Origin: Leptasterias polaris
Lineage: Eukaryota; Echinodermata; Asteroidea; Forcipulatida; Asteriidae
Reading direction: 5' to 3'
NCBI GenBank assembly: GCA_037783415.1
Contig: JAZGTN010000192.1
Location: 2,852,001-2,916,000 of the forward strand
DNA: 64,000 nt
Below are positions 21,218-34,535 of the stretch, one piece after another. Every line of letters begins with the position of its first letter. The stretch's first letter is position 1. The translations under genes were made by a program, and so were the position numbers. The notes under the pieces are model-generated. The model did not search any database. It was not told the origin of the DNA and was given only the letters and a program-made list of their open reading frames with translations.

Positions 21218-22299
21218 ATGTCATCATGCTTGGGCAAAGCTTTAGGAACAGTACCGGTAAAACATTGGCTTGAAAGTAATCATTGGATCGCTAAAATTTT
21301 AAGGGGTAAAATGTCATTAGATTGGTAAATGTGTGACAGACCAAACAACATGAGCTTCAAAGAAAACCAAAGACAGCAAAATTATCAAGGTGTTACGTTT
21401 AGAGGGACTGGAGAGCCCGACATTCGGAAAATTTTAAGACACAGCACATTATTTTAAGAGTAGAACAATCATTTAGGTGGTCTGTTTCAAGGGACTACAC
21501 AACAGGATGTTTTGAGACGGCACAACATTTGAGAGTTGAAATATCCTTAGACTAAACAACAACATAAGCCTCAACGAAAACCACAAACAAAGCAACATAG
21601 GATCATGAACAGTTTTAAGAGTTGTACAATCATTTACATGTAGGTGGCACATTTCAAGGTACTTGACAACATGAGGTTCAGAGAAATATAACAGACGGCG
21701 CAACTTCGTCTCATGAACAGTTTAAGAGTTGAAAAACACTGCCCAGGGTTTCAAAACTTAAAGAAGAGTTGACATTAATCACGTACCTCACATGACATTC
21801 CATGTCCACTTCTTATTCATGATGGATACTGCTCTTCAATCTGTGAATAACCAGCAAGCAGAGTAGAACACATCGTCAAAAATGTGTCATCAAACGTCAT
21901 CATGCTAGGGCAAAGTTTAAGAAACAGAACAACATCAGCTCAGGAACAACTATTAGAAAGCTAAATTTTCGAACGACTAGACACATGAGCCACAAACGAA
22001 AACCAAAGGCACCACAACATTTGCTCCTGAATACTTTAAGACTTATGAGGAACTGAACAAAATGAGGTTTGAAGAAATTTGAGAGACAGCACATCAATGG
22101 CTGGTAAAAATGTATAAATGTATAAATGTAAAATTAAAGTATCATCGGCCTTTGAATAGTTTGAGTGATGAACCAACCATTAAGATGGCAAGTTTTAAAA
22201 GACATTATGAGCCTCAAAGAAAACCGAAGAGAGAACTTCATGGACTCTTGAATAACTTGAGTGATAAACAATTATTAAGGTGACATGTTCTGATAAATA

Positions 22300-22640
22300 A
22301 TAATATCGGCTCTTGTATAGTGTAATTCTAAAGAATGATCATTGCACTTCACACATTATTACCCCTGATCACTTGGCCATTTATTTCATTCCTGAAACCA
22401 TCTCAGCTCCCTGGGGAGTATACGGCCTGTGCTTCCAAAGCGCACTAAGCTAAATCATTCACAAGAACCATCTCTGCCCTCACAGGGACCCATTTTACCC
22501 CTGGGTGAAGAGAAGCAATTATAGTTAAGTGTCTTGCTCAAGGACACAAGTTTCATGACCAGAATTCGAACCCACACCCTGACGACTCAGCCACCAGAAC
22601 TAAAGTCTGACTGATGCACTTAACTGCTCTGCCTGACATG
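22300..22640 (-). mobile_element. tRNA-derived SINE (unit 3)
   Basis: The B box is at 22561-22573 and the A-box-like segment at 22623-22634. No unit-3-specific change was seen here, unlike the retrotransposon. Confidence 0.7.
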
Positions 22641-23128
22641 CATTTGAAAATCATAGTGAAGGGTTTCAAAAACTTAAGAAGAACTTACATTTTTCAACAT
22701 ACCTCACATGACATTCCAAGTTGACCTTCTCTTATTCATGATGGATACTGCTGCTCTTCAATCTGTAAATAATCTGCAAGCAAAGTGAGACACACTGTCA
22801 TTAACCTTAAACATTTGATCAAATGTCAACATGCTTGGGCAGAGTTTAAGTAACAGTACAACATTTGCTCAAGAACAATTTGAGAGTTGATATATCATTA
22901 GATTGGTAAATTTCCGTATAAAATTTGACTTAAATTTTCTTTAACTTTGACACATATTTTCTTTAAAGTTTGTTACAGATTTTTTCCTTAAATTTTGTTA
23001 CAGATTTTTCCTTAAACTTTGTTACAAATGTTACTCTCTGAAACTTTGCCAAAAAATGTACCTTTTGAAACTTTATTAAACTTCTAACTTCTTACCCGTC
23101 CCACAGCGTTTTATTCACGAGTCTAACT

Positions 23129-23208
23129 TTTATCCGAAGTAGTTCCTCCAAATCGGCAAGTAACTTGTAAAAGTTACTTGTCGATTTGGAGGAACTACTT
23201 CGGATAAA
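23129..23208. repeat. 38-bp inverted repeat (unit 3)
   Basis: Arms 23129-23166 and 23171-23208, unchanged even in this divergent unit. Confidence 0.92.
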
Positions 23209-23344
23209 TAAAAATAAAATTTTAATATAATAATAATATATATATACATACATAAAATAAAATAAAATAAAATAAAATAAAAATGAAAATTAAAGAAAAA
23301 TAAAAAAGCGAAAAAAACCTAAAATAAGACCCTCAAAATTTTTG

Positions 23345-23490
23345 GCTAGGATAGTCCTGCGGGGCAATGCCCCGCCAAGCCCCAGGGGGGCTCCGCCCCC
23401 CTATCCCCCCTTATGAGGTCTAGGACCCCGGACCCTACGCAGCTAGACACCGACGCTGCTGGAGGGGGTAGGGGGATGGGTGGGAGGGAC
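23345..23490. other. GC-rich hairpin and G-quadruplex block (unit 3)
   Basis: Hairpins at 23359-23375 and 23384-23402; G-quadruplex motif at 23464-23488. The private T-to-G change at 23344 lies at the left edge of the block. Confidence 0.78.
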
Positions 23491-23516
23491 TATATGCTAT
23501 ATGCTATATATTACAC

Positions 23517-23935
23517 CTGTATTTTATGACAGTTTGCTATTCCTGTACCAGACACATTCTAACCGTATATTTTAAGACAGTTAGCTATTCTCATACCCGA
23601 CACATTCAACCATACATTTTAAGACAGTTTGCTATTCTCGTACCCGATACATTCTAACCGTATATTTTAAGACAGTTTGCTAGTCTCGTACCCGATACAC
23701 TCTAACCGTATATTTTAAGACAGTTTGCTAGTCTCGTACCCGATACACTCTAACCGTATATTTTAAGACAGTTTGCTAGTCTCGTACCCGATACATTCTA
23801 ACCGTATATTTTAAGACAGTTTGCTATTCTCGTACCCGATACACTCTAACCGTATATTTTAAGACAGTTTGCTATTCTCGTACCCGATACATTCTAACCG
23901 TATATTTTAAGACAGTTTGCTATTCCCGTACCCGA
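23517..23935. repeat. 48-bp minisatellite (unit 3)
   Basis: Copy number and variant order match unit 1, so this minisatellite has not changed length between units. Confidence 0.94.
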
Positions 23936-23946
23936 AATATTATAGT

Positions 23947-24027
23947 CCCTAACCCTGACCCTAACCCTTTCCCTAACCTTAACCCTAACCATGGCCCTAA
24001 CCCTAATGACAAACTTAACCCTAACCT
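23947..24027. repeat. Telomere-like tract (unit 3)
   Basis: Same degenerate pattern as unit 1. Confidence 0.83.
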
Positions 24028-26355
24028 TTCAAATAATTTCAATACACTGCACGTTCTTCAAATTCAATTTTGTATATTTATTCATTATTAGTAAACACAC
24101 TATTGTTTTTACAGATTCGTTACATTTTACTTTTAATCTTATACTACTTTACATTAACTTCTGTCAACTTGGTTCTCCTAGGAATTCCTCCTTTCCTTTT
24201 TAGTCTTACTCTGCATTCATGTAGCTACACTTCCTACTCCTTCATCGCTGTCATCTCAAACACTTGTCCTTTTAAAATAAATTGTCTTCCATTCAGTGGT
24301 TCACGTTTGCAAAGAACCACTTTACAACGGCAAATATTTCTTGTTGCCATTTATTAACGCCTGGACCAACTTCTCAAAGTGTTCTTTTGGATGCAGTCAT
24401 GTGACCATCATCAATTGGTTATTTACTCTATTGCTACATTCACACCTGTTATCGTGATCTCCAAAACTGTGATTCTTCTTCAAAGTTTACTCTGTTCTGC
24501 CAACACCGTCCTATCGTCGTCGTCTCTGTTAAGGTCACTATCGTCCATGTTAGCAGCAAAACCTTTCCACGTCACAACCATCCGCCAGCACCCCCTAACC
24601 AAAAGCAAATAAAGAAATCGTACAACATCAGTTCCTGAACAATTTGACAGTTGAAATATCATTAAAATCGTAAAGTTTTGAAGGACACAACATCGACTCT
24701 GAAATAAGTTGAGAGTTGAACAATCATTAAGGTGGCAGTTTTAAGAGACTGGACACCATGAGGTTTGGAGAAAATTTAAGAAACAGTACGACATCGGCTC
24801 GTTAACAGTTGAAGCGTTAAACATCATTGCGCAATACAACTGGATAACATGAAGTTCGGAGAAATGTAAGAGACGACATAACTTCGGCTTGTTAGCAGTT
24901 TAACAGTTGAAAATAAATTGCAGGGTTTAAAGACTTAAGAAGAGTTGACATTTATCAACATACCTCACATGACATTCCATGTTGAACTTATTCATGATGG
25001 ATACTGCTCTTCAATCTGTGAATAATCTGAAAGCAAAAAACGACACACAGTCATAAACATTATTTTAAGACAGTTAGCTATTCCTGTACATATTCTATGC
25101 GTATGACACTTTTCTAATCTCCAACATCAGTTCCAGAACAATTTGACAGTTCTCAAGGAAAACCACAATAGAGCACAACATCGACTCTGAAATAACTTGA
25201 GAGTTGAACAATCATTAAGATGGCAGTTTTAAGAGACTGGACAACATGAGGTTCGGAGAAATGTAAGAGACAGAACGACATCGGCTCGTGAACAGTTGTT
25301 GAACATCATTGCGCAGGGTTTAAAAATTTAAGAAGAATTGACATTTTTCAACATACCTCATACGACATTCTAAGTTGGCCTTCTCTTATCCATGATGGAT
25401 ACTGCTCTTCAATCTGTGGACAATCTGCAAGCAAAGTAGAACACACTGTCATAAACATGTCATCATGCTTGGGCAAAGTTTAAGAAACAGAACATCATTG
25501 ACTTGTGAACAATTATTAGATTGCTAAATCTTTAAGAGTTGAAAAATCATTAGATTGGTAAAGTTTTGAACGACTAGATACATGAGCCTAAAAAAGAAAA
25601 GACAGCATCACATCGACTCTGGATTAAGTTGAGAGTTGAACAATCATTTGGGTGGCAAGTTTTTAAAGACTTGACAACAAGAAGTTTACAGAAAATTAAG
25701 AGAGGGCACAACATTGATTGGTATTAGATTGGTATTTATTTGAGGAGCTGGAAGACATGAACCTCAAGGAAAACCAAAGACAGTACAACATTGGCTCTTG
25801 AGTAATATAACAGTTGAACGATCATCAAGGTGTTACGTTTCGAGAGAATGGACAACATTCCAAGACGTTCGGAGAAATTTAAGAGACAGCATAACAGTGG
25901 CTAATGAACAGTTGAAGCATTGAAAATCATTGAGCGTGGTTTAAAAAACTTTAAAAGAATGAACATTATTCAACATACCTCACATGTCATTTCAAGATGA
26001 CCTGCTCTTCAATGTGTAAATTATCTGCAAGCGTAAAAAAGACACACTGTCAAAAACATTTCATAAAATGTCATCATGCTTGGGAAAAGTTTACGAAAGC
26101 ATCATTGGCTTGAGAACAATTTAAGAGTTGCAATATCAGTAGATTGGTAAATTTTTGAACGACTAAACACATGAGCCCCAAAGAAAACCAAAGGCACCAC
26201 AACATTGGCTCCTGAATACTTTTAGAACTGAACAATCATTAAGGCGGCAAGTTTTAAAAGACTAGACATTATGAGCCTCAAGGAAAACCAATGAGAGCAC
26301 AACATCTATTCTATAATAACTTGAATGATGATAAATCATTAAGGTTGCACGTTTT

Positions 26356-29300
26356 GACAAGTGTGATGCAAATTCCTTCACAAACTTGGCGCCTCCAAAA
26401 CTGACCTTTTCCACAAATAATAGCCTCTACAACCAAGACCAGCCCCAGCTTGATAAATCCAGCCTGGTCCTACTGGCACGCTCCGTAAAAAAAGGCAAAA
26501 CGCACAACAACAGCGCTTGCTTTTCAGTCCAATAGACTAAGCCACTTACATGTAGTAATAATACTACTCCTTAGCGGTCAAGTCAAAGTAAACCCTGGAC
26601 CTGGTCCCTCAAGCCCTGTTCCCGAATACCCGTGTGGTATCTGCAACAACGAGGTCAATGACAGCCATGCTGCTCTCAATTGCGACACATGTGGGTTCTG
26701 GTGCCACATTCAATGTGCTGGCATTCCTGTGCATCACTATAGTATACTATAGTCAAGGCGTCAAGCAGCTTCTCGTGGATCTGCTGTGAATGTGGCTCAC
26801 CGAACTTCAGCAGCTCCCTACACGCCACAACTCCAGCCGAACTTTAAAATCCTTTCTCGCCACTTGAATGGGATACAAGCTTATCTGAAACAGATCCCGG
26901 TTCTACAGCCCTTCCACAGACGTCTACACCGTGATTGCCGGCGACTTCAACTGTCCCCGACATCGATTGGACTACGGGTACTGCATCAAACCCCAACACC
27001 GCTAGTATTCACCAAAAATTTCTTGACATACTCATGGATCATTCACTTGTGCAATTAGTCAACCAGGTCACCAGACCAATCTCCAACAGTATATTAGACC
27101 TAATCAACAGCTTGTAAGCAACATCGAATCAAACCCAGGTATTTCAGACCACAACATCATCACCTTTAACATCAACTGAAAAACCCAAACAGCAAGCTAA
27201 ACCACCCCAGAAACTCTTCATAAAACTTCTTCCATAAAGCCGACACAGCCCAACTGAAACAGCGGGTTAATCAATTCACAGAGGACTTCCTTCACTCTGA
27301 CCCAATCAGCAACACTGTTAATACAAACTGGTCCAAAATACTTGACAGTCTCAATGGCATCCTGAATACGTGTTGTGTCCCTTCAAAGTGGAGTAAAAGT
27401 AAACGCCATCTGCCATGGATCTCAACTACCTTGAAGCGAGAGATGCGAAAGCGGGACAGACTATACAGGGAAGCACGTAAACTCCAAAACAATAGAACCT
27501 GGTACGAATACAGACAATTCCACAATCAACAACGTCATCAATGTCAACAATGTCAACAACGTCATCGGAGCAAGTCTTGCAGAGAAACCAAAAACTTTCT
27601 GGTCATATGTTAAACTCATGCGAACTGAGCACCTGGGCATTCCTACCCTGCGATCTGCCTCCAAAATGTGCTCAACAGACAAAGACAAGGCTGAACTGTT
27701 AAATAATTACTTCCAATGATCTGTATTCACGCAAGAAACCAACCTAAACATACCAGACAAGGGAATTTCTCCATACCCATCCATCACAAACATCGTCATA
27801 GGTATTGCTGGAGTAGAAAAGCAACTTGCAGCAATCAATCCATCTAAAGCGTGTGGACCAGATGAAATTTCACCTAAGCTTTTGAAGTTAGTTGAGCATG
27901 AAATAGCACCAGCACTAACTTTCCTTTTCCAACAATCATACAATAGTGGCACCATTCCTACCCAATGGAAAAAAGCTCTGGTCACCAGCATCTACAAGAA
28001 GGACCCAAAATCTGATCCATCTACTTACAGGCATATCTCCTTAACCTGTGCATGCTGTAAGGTCATGGAACACATCATACTGAGCCATTTATCCAAACAT
28101 CCTTCTTGATTCACAACATGGCTTCAGAGGAAAACTGTCAACTACAACACAACTCATATCTGCGACACACGATTGGGTCTTCCTAGATTTTAGCAAGGCT
28201 TTTGACAACGTGCCTCACCATCGCCTGTCAGCCAAGCTTCAATTCTATGGTGTCAGAGGTGACACGGTAAATTGGATTAGTGCATTCCTGAGTGATCGCG
28301 AACAGGCTGTGACAGTCAATGGTTCCTTTTCGTCTTGGGTTAAGGTAACATCAGGTGTACCTCAAGGTTCAGTGTTGGGAACGACATCCAGGACCAAGTG
28401 CAATCCACATTGAGGCTTTTTGCTGATGACAGTGTTATCTATCGCAAAATCCATTGCCAGGAAGATCATTCCAAGCTCCTGCAAGACATATCATTGCTCA
28501 CTGACTGGTCCGCCAAATGGTTGATGCACTTCAATATCAACAAATGTGCCTTACTATCGAACACCAAAAAACACAAGCCCAGTCTCTTTCAATATAATAT
28601 CCTTGGAACAACTCTTGCCTCAGTAGACCAGTACGATTACCTGGGAGTCACAGTGACTCATGATCTCCGCTGGAACATCCACCACCAGAAAATGATAAAT
28701 AAATCTAGCCGCACCCTTGGTCTTCTCCGCAGAACCCTCGCTCATTGCACCCAAACTGTTAAAATAACTGCCTACAAAACCCTAGTTCGCCCGCAAATGG
28801 ACTACGCCTCAGAAGTCTGGAGTCCACACACATTGGATGGCCAAAAACGACTTGAGCAAATTCATAAATCCATTGCCTCAGTAGACCAGTACGGTCACAT
28901 TACTCATTAACTACCTGGGATGGGAGACACTGCATGTAAGACGCCTTCTTGCACAGTCCACAATGTTCTTCAAAATACACCGTGGTCTAGTCAACATCCA
29001 ATTGCCACCATCCATCAAACCAGCTACATACATTGCCAGACAGGATCACTCCCTCAAGAATACCATACCGGATGCCTCAAACGACCAATACAAATTTTCA
29101 TTCTACCCAAGAACAGTTAAGATCTGGAACCAACTACCATCTACAGCAGTCTTCGCACCATCCATCTCAGCATTCCAACAGGTTGCCCTGCCAGCTATCA
29201 GAGTCCTACAGCCTCTGGCTGGCTCTAGGATGCTGTAAACCCATTTCGGCTCTTGTACAGTGTAAATAGCGCGCCTTTTCTTTCATTTCTCACTGCACTT

Positions 29301-29397
29301 CTGCACTGTCGACCAATGACGGTCACCAACGCACCATCCCAGTTTAGCTTCCTACGTGAGCTTTATAGGGATTATTTTACTCAAGACTTTTACTCAA
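26356..29397 (+). mobile_element. Dead CR1/L2-like retrotransposon (unit 4)
   Basis: The RT core is 27720-29238, motif A Asp is at 28186-28188 and FADD at 28419-28430. It carries the TGA variant at 27177-27179 after the endonuclease SDHN motif, but none of the unit 3 indels. Confidence 0.88.
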
Positions 29398-30479
29398 ATG
29401 TCATCATGCTTGGGCAAAGCTTTAGGAACAGTACCGGTAAAACATTGGCTTGAAAGTAATCATTGGATCGCTAAAATTTTAAGGGGTAAAATGTCATTAG
29501 ATTGGTAAATGTGTGACAGACCAAACAACATGAGCTTCAAAGAAAACCAAAGACAGCAAAATTATCAAGGTGTTACGTTTAGAGGGACTGGAGAGCCCGA
29601 CATTCGGAAAATTTTAAGACACAGCACATTATTTTAAGAGTAGAACAATCATTTAGGTGGTCTGTTTCAAGGGACTACACAACAGGATGTTTTGAGACGG
29701 CACAACATTTGAGAGTTGAAATATCCTTAGACTAAACAACAACATAAGCCTCAACGAAAACCACAAACAAAGCAACATAGGATCATGAACAGTTTTAAGA
29801 GTTGTACAATCATTTACATGTAGGTGGCACATTTCAAGGTACTTGACAACATGAGGTTCAGAGAAATATAACAGACGGCGCAACTTCGTCTCATGAACAG
29901 TTTAAGAGTTGAAAAACACTGCCCAGGGTTTCAAAACTTAAAGAAGAGTTGACATTAATCACGTACCTCACATGACATTCCATGTCCACTTCTTATTCAT
30001 GATGGATACTGCTCTTCAATCTGTGAATAACCAGCAAGCAGAGTAGAACACATCGTCAAAAATGTGTCATCAAACGTCATCATGCTAGGGCAAAGTTTAA
30101 GAAACAGAACAACATCAGCTCAGGAACAACTATTAGAAAGCTAAATTTTCGAACGACTAGACACATGAGCCACAAACGAAAACCAAAGGCACCACAACAT
30201 TTGCTCCTGAATACTTTAAGACTTATGAGGAACTGAACAAAATGAGGTTTGAAGAAATTTGAGAGACAGCACATCAATGGCTGGTAAAAATGTATAAATG
30301 TATAAATGTAAAATTAAAGTATCATCGGCCTTTGAATAGTTTGAGTGATGAACCAACCATTAAGATGGCAAGTTTTAAAAGACATTATGAGCCTCAAAGA
30401 AAACCGAAGAGAGAACTTCATGGACTCTTGAATAACTTGAGTGATAAACAATTATTAAGGTGACATGTTCTGATAAATA

Positions 30480-30820
30480 ATAATATCGGCTCTTGTATAG
30501 TGTAATTCTAAAGAATGATCATTGCACTTCACACATTATTACCCCTGATCACTTGGCCATTTATTTCATTCCTGAAACCATCTCAGCTCCCTGGGGAGTA
30601 TACGGCCTGTGCTTCCAAAGCGCACTAAGCTAAATCATTCACAAGAACCATCTCTGCCCTCACAGGGACCCATTTTACCCCTGGGTGAAGAGAAGCAATT
30701 ATAGTTAAGTGTCTTGCTCAAGGACACAAGTTTCATGACCAGAATTCGAACCCACACCCTGACGACTCAGCCACCAGAACTAAAGTCTGACTGATGCACT
30801 TAACTGCTCTGCCTGACATG
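30480..30820 (-). mobile_element. tRNA-derived SINE (unit 4)
   Basis: The B box is at 30741-30753 and the A-box-like segment at 30803-30814. Confidence 0.7.
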
Positions 30821-31308
30821 CATTTGAAAATCATAGTGAAGGGTTTCAAAAACTTAAGAAGAACTTACATTTTTCAACATACCTCACATGACATTCCAAG
30901 TTGACCTTCTCTTATTCATGATGGATACTGCTGCTCTTCAATCTGTAAATAATCTGCAAGCAAAGTGAGACACACTGTCATTAACCTTAAACATTTGATC
31001 AAATGTCAACATGCTTGGGCAGAGTTTAAGTAACAGTACAACATTTGCTCAAGAACAATTTGAGAGTTGATATATCATTAGATTGGTAAATTTCCGTATA
31101 AAATTTGACTTAAATTTTCTTTAACTTTGACACATATTTTCTTTAAAGTTTGTTACAGATTTTTTCCTTAAATTTTGTTACAGATTTTTCCTTAAACTTT
31201 GTTACAAATGTTACTCTCTGAAACTTTGCCAAAAAATGTACCTTTTGAAACTTTATTAAACTTCTAACTTCTTACCCGTCCCACAGCGTTTTATTCACGA
31301 GTCTAACT

Positions 31309-31388
31309 TTTATCCGAAGTAGTTCCTCCAAATCGGCAAGTAACTTGTAAAAGTTACTTGTCGATTTGGAGGAACTACTTCGGATAAA
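31309..31388. repeat. 38-bp inverted repeat (unit 4)
   Basis: Arms 31309-31346 and 31351-31388. Confidence 0.92.
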
Positions 31389-31524
31389 TAAAAATAAAAT
31401 TTTAATATAATAATAATATATATATACATACATAAAATAAAATAAAATAAAATAAAATAAAAATGAAAATTAAAGAAAAATAAAAAAGCGAAAAAAACCT
31501 AAAATAAGACCCTCAAAATTTTTT

Positions 31525-31670
31525 GCTAGGATAGTCCTGCGGGGCAATGCCCCGCCAAGCCCCAGGGGGGCTCCGCCCCCCTATCCCCCCTTATGAGGTC
31601 TAGGACCCCGGACCCTACGCAGCTAGACACCGACGCTGCTGGAGGGGGTAGGGGGATGGGTGGGAGGGAC
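31525..31670. other. GC-rich hairpin and G-quadruplex block (unit 4)
   Basis: Hairpins at 31539-31555 and 31564-31582; G-quadruplex motif at 31644-31668. Confidence 0.78.
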
Positions 31671-31696
31671 TATATGCTATATGCTATATATTACAC

Positions 31697-32115
31697 CTGT
31701 ATTTTATGACAGTTTGCTATTCCTGTACCAGACACATTCTAACCGTATATTTTAAGACAGTTAGCTATTCTCATACCCGACACATTCAACCATACATTTT
31801 AAGACAGTTTGCTATTCTCGTACCCGATACATTCTAACCGTATATTTTAAGACAGTTTGCTAGTCTCGTACCCGATACACTCTAACCGTATATTTTAAGA
31901 CAGTTTGCTAGTCTCGTACCCGATACACTCTAACCGTATATTTTAAGACAGTTTGCTAGTCTCGTACCCGATACATTCTAACCGTATATTTTAAGACAGT
32001 TTGCTATTCTCGTACCCGATACACTCTAACCGTATATTTTAAGACAGTTTGCTATTCTCGTACCCGATACATTCTAACCGTATATTTTAAGACAGTTTGC
32101 TATTCCCGTACCCGA
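31697..32115. repeat. 48-bp minisatellite (unit 4)
   Basis: Same copy number and variant order as unit 1. Confidence 0.94.
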
Positions 32116-32126
32116 AATATTATAGT

Positions 32127-32207
32127 CCCTAACCCTGACCCTAACCCTTTCCCTAACCTTAACCCTAACCATGGCCCTAACCCTAATGACAAACTTAACC
32201 CTAACCT
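32127..32207. repeat. Telomere-like tract (unit 4)
   Basis: Same degenerate pattern as unit 1. Confidence 0.83.
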
Positions 32208-34535
32208 TTCAAATAATTTCAATACACTGCACGTTCTTCAAATTCAATTTTGTATATTTATTCATTATTAGTAAACACACTATTGTTTTTACAGATTCGT
32301 TACATTTTACTTTTAATCTTATACTACTTTACATTAACTTCTGTCAACTTGGTTCTCCTAGGAATTCCTCCTTTCCTTTTTAGTCTTACTCTGCATTCAT
32401 GTAGCTACACTTCCTACTCCTTCATCGCTGTCATCTCAAACACTTGTCCTTTTAAAATAAATTGTCTTCCATTCAGTGGTTCACGTTTGCAAAGAACCAC
32501 TTTACAACGGCAAATATTTCTTGTTGCCATTTATTAACGCCTGGACCAACTTCTCAAAGTGTTCTTTTGGATGCAGTCATGTGACCATCATCAATTGGTT
32601 ATTTACTCTATTGCTACATTCACACCTGTTATCGTGATCTCCAAAACTGTGATTCTTCTTCAAAGTTTACTCTGTTCTGCCAACACCGTCCTATCGTCGT
32701 CGTCTCTGTTAAGGTCACTATCGTCCATGTTAGCAGCAAAACCTTTCCACGTCACAACCATCCGCCAGCACCCCCTAACCAAAAGCAAATAAAGAAATCG
32801 TACAACATCAGTTCCTGAACAATTTGACAGTTGAAATATCATTAAAATCGTAAAGTTTTGAAGGACACAACATCGACTCTGAAATAAGTTGAGAGTTGAA
32901 CAATCATTAAGGTGGCAGTTTTAAGAGACTGGACACCATGAGGTTTGGAGAAAATTTAAGAAACAGTACGACATCGGCTCGTTAACAGTTGAAGCGTTAA
33001 ACATCATTGCGCAATACAACTGGATAACATGAAGTTCGGAGAAATGTAAGAGACGACATAACTTCGGCTTGTTAGCAGTTTAACAGTTGAAAATAAATTG
33101 CAGGGTTTAAAGACTTAAGAAGAGTTGACATTTATCAACATACCTCACATGACATTCCATGTTGAACTTATTCATGATGGATACTGCTCTTCAATCTGTG
33201 AATAATCTGAAAGCAAAAAACGACACACAGTCATAAACATTATTTTAAGACAGTTAGCTATTCCTGTACATATTCTATGCGTATGACACTTTTCTAATCT
33301 CCAACATCAGTTCCAGAACAATTTGACAGTTCTCAAGGAAAACCACAATAGAGCACAACATCGACTCTGAAATAACTTGAGAGTTGAACAATCATTAAGA
33401 TGGCAGTTTTAAGAGACTGGACAACATGAGGTTCGGAGAAATGTAAGAGACAGAACGACATCGGCTCGTGAACAGTTGTTGAACATCATTGCGCAGGGTT
33501 TAAAAATTTAAGAAGAATTGACATTTTTCAACATACCTCATACGACATTCTAAGTTGGCCTTCTCTTATCCATGATGGATACTGCTCTTCAATCTGTGGA
33601 CAATCTGCAAGCAAAGTAGAACACACTGTCATAAACATGTCATCATGCTTGGGCAAAGTTTAAGAAACAGAACATCATTGACTTGTGAACAATTATTAGA
33701 TTGCTAAATCTTTAAGAGTTGAAAAATCATTAGATTGGTAAAGTTTTGAACGACTAGATACATGAGCCTAAAAAAGAAAAGACAGCATCACATCGACTCT
33801 GGATTAAGTTGAGAGTTGAACAATCATTTGGGTGGCAAGTTTTTAAAGACTTGACAACAAGAAGTTTACAGAAAATTAAGAGAGGGCACAACATTGATTG
33901 GTATTAGATTGGTATTTATTTGAGGAGCTGGAAGACATGAACCTCAAGGAAAACCAAAGACAGTACAACATTGGCTCTTGAGTAATATAACAGTTGAACG
34001 ATCATCAAGGTGTTACGTTTCGAGAGAATGGACAACATTCCAAGACGTTCGGAGAAATTTAAGAGACAGCATAACAGTGGCTAATGAACAGTTGAAGCAT
34101 TGAAAATCATTGAGCGTGGTTTAAAAAACTTTAAAAGAATGAACATTATTCAACATACCTCACATGTCATTTCAAGATGACCTGCTCTTCAATGTGTAAA
34201 TTATCTGCAAGCGTAAAAAAGACACACTGTCAAAAACATTTCATAAAATGTCATCATGCTTGGGAAAAGTTTACGAAAGCATCATTGGCTTGAGAACAAT
34301 TTAAGAGTTGCAATATCAGTAGATTGGTAAATTTTTGAACGACTAAACACATGAGCCCCAAAGAAAACCAAAGGCACCACAACATTGGCTCCTGAATACT
34401 TTTAGAACTGAACAATCATTAAGGCGGCAAGTTTTAAAAGACTAGACATTATGAGCCTCAAGGAAAACCAATGAGAGCACAACATCTATTCTATAATAAC
34501 TTGAATGATGATAAATCATTAAGGTTGCACGTTTT

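Larger units (their letters stand above)
16361..24540. repeat. Macrosatellite unit 3 (most divergent copy)
   Basis: Variant state: G at 18998, C at 20844 and a private T-to-G change at 23344. It also carries a private indel cluster at 19179-19301: a 4-base TGGC duplication, a 3-base loss and a 1-base loss, summing to zero. Satellite blocks lie at 16425-18175, 21218-22299 and 22641-22920. The unclassified stretch is 24028-24604. Confidence 0.95.
24541..32720. repeat. Macrosatellite unit 4
   Basis: Variant state: G at 27178, C at 29024, T at 31524. It shares the G with units 3 and 5 but lacks the unit-3 indels. Satellite blocks lie at 24605-26355, 29398-30479 and 30821-31100. The unclassified stretch is 32208-32784. 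Confidence 0.95.
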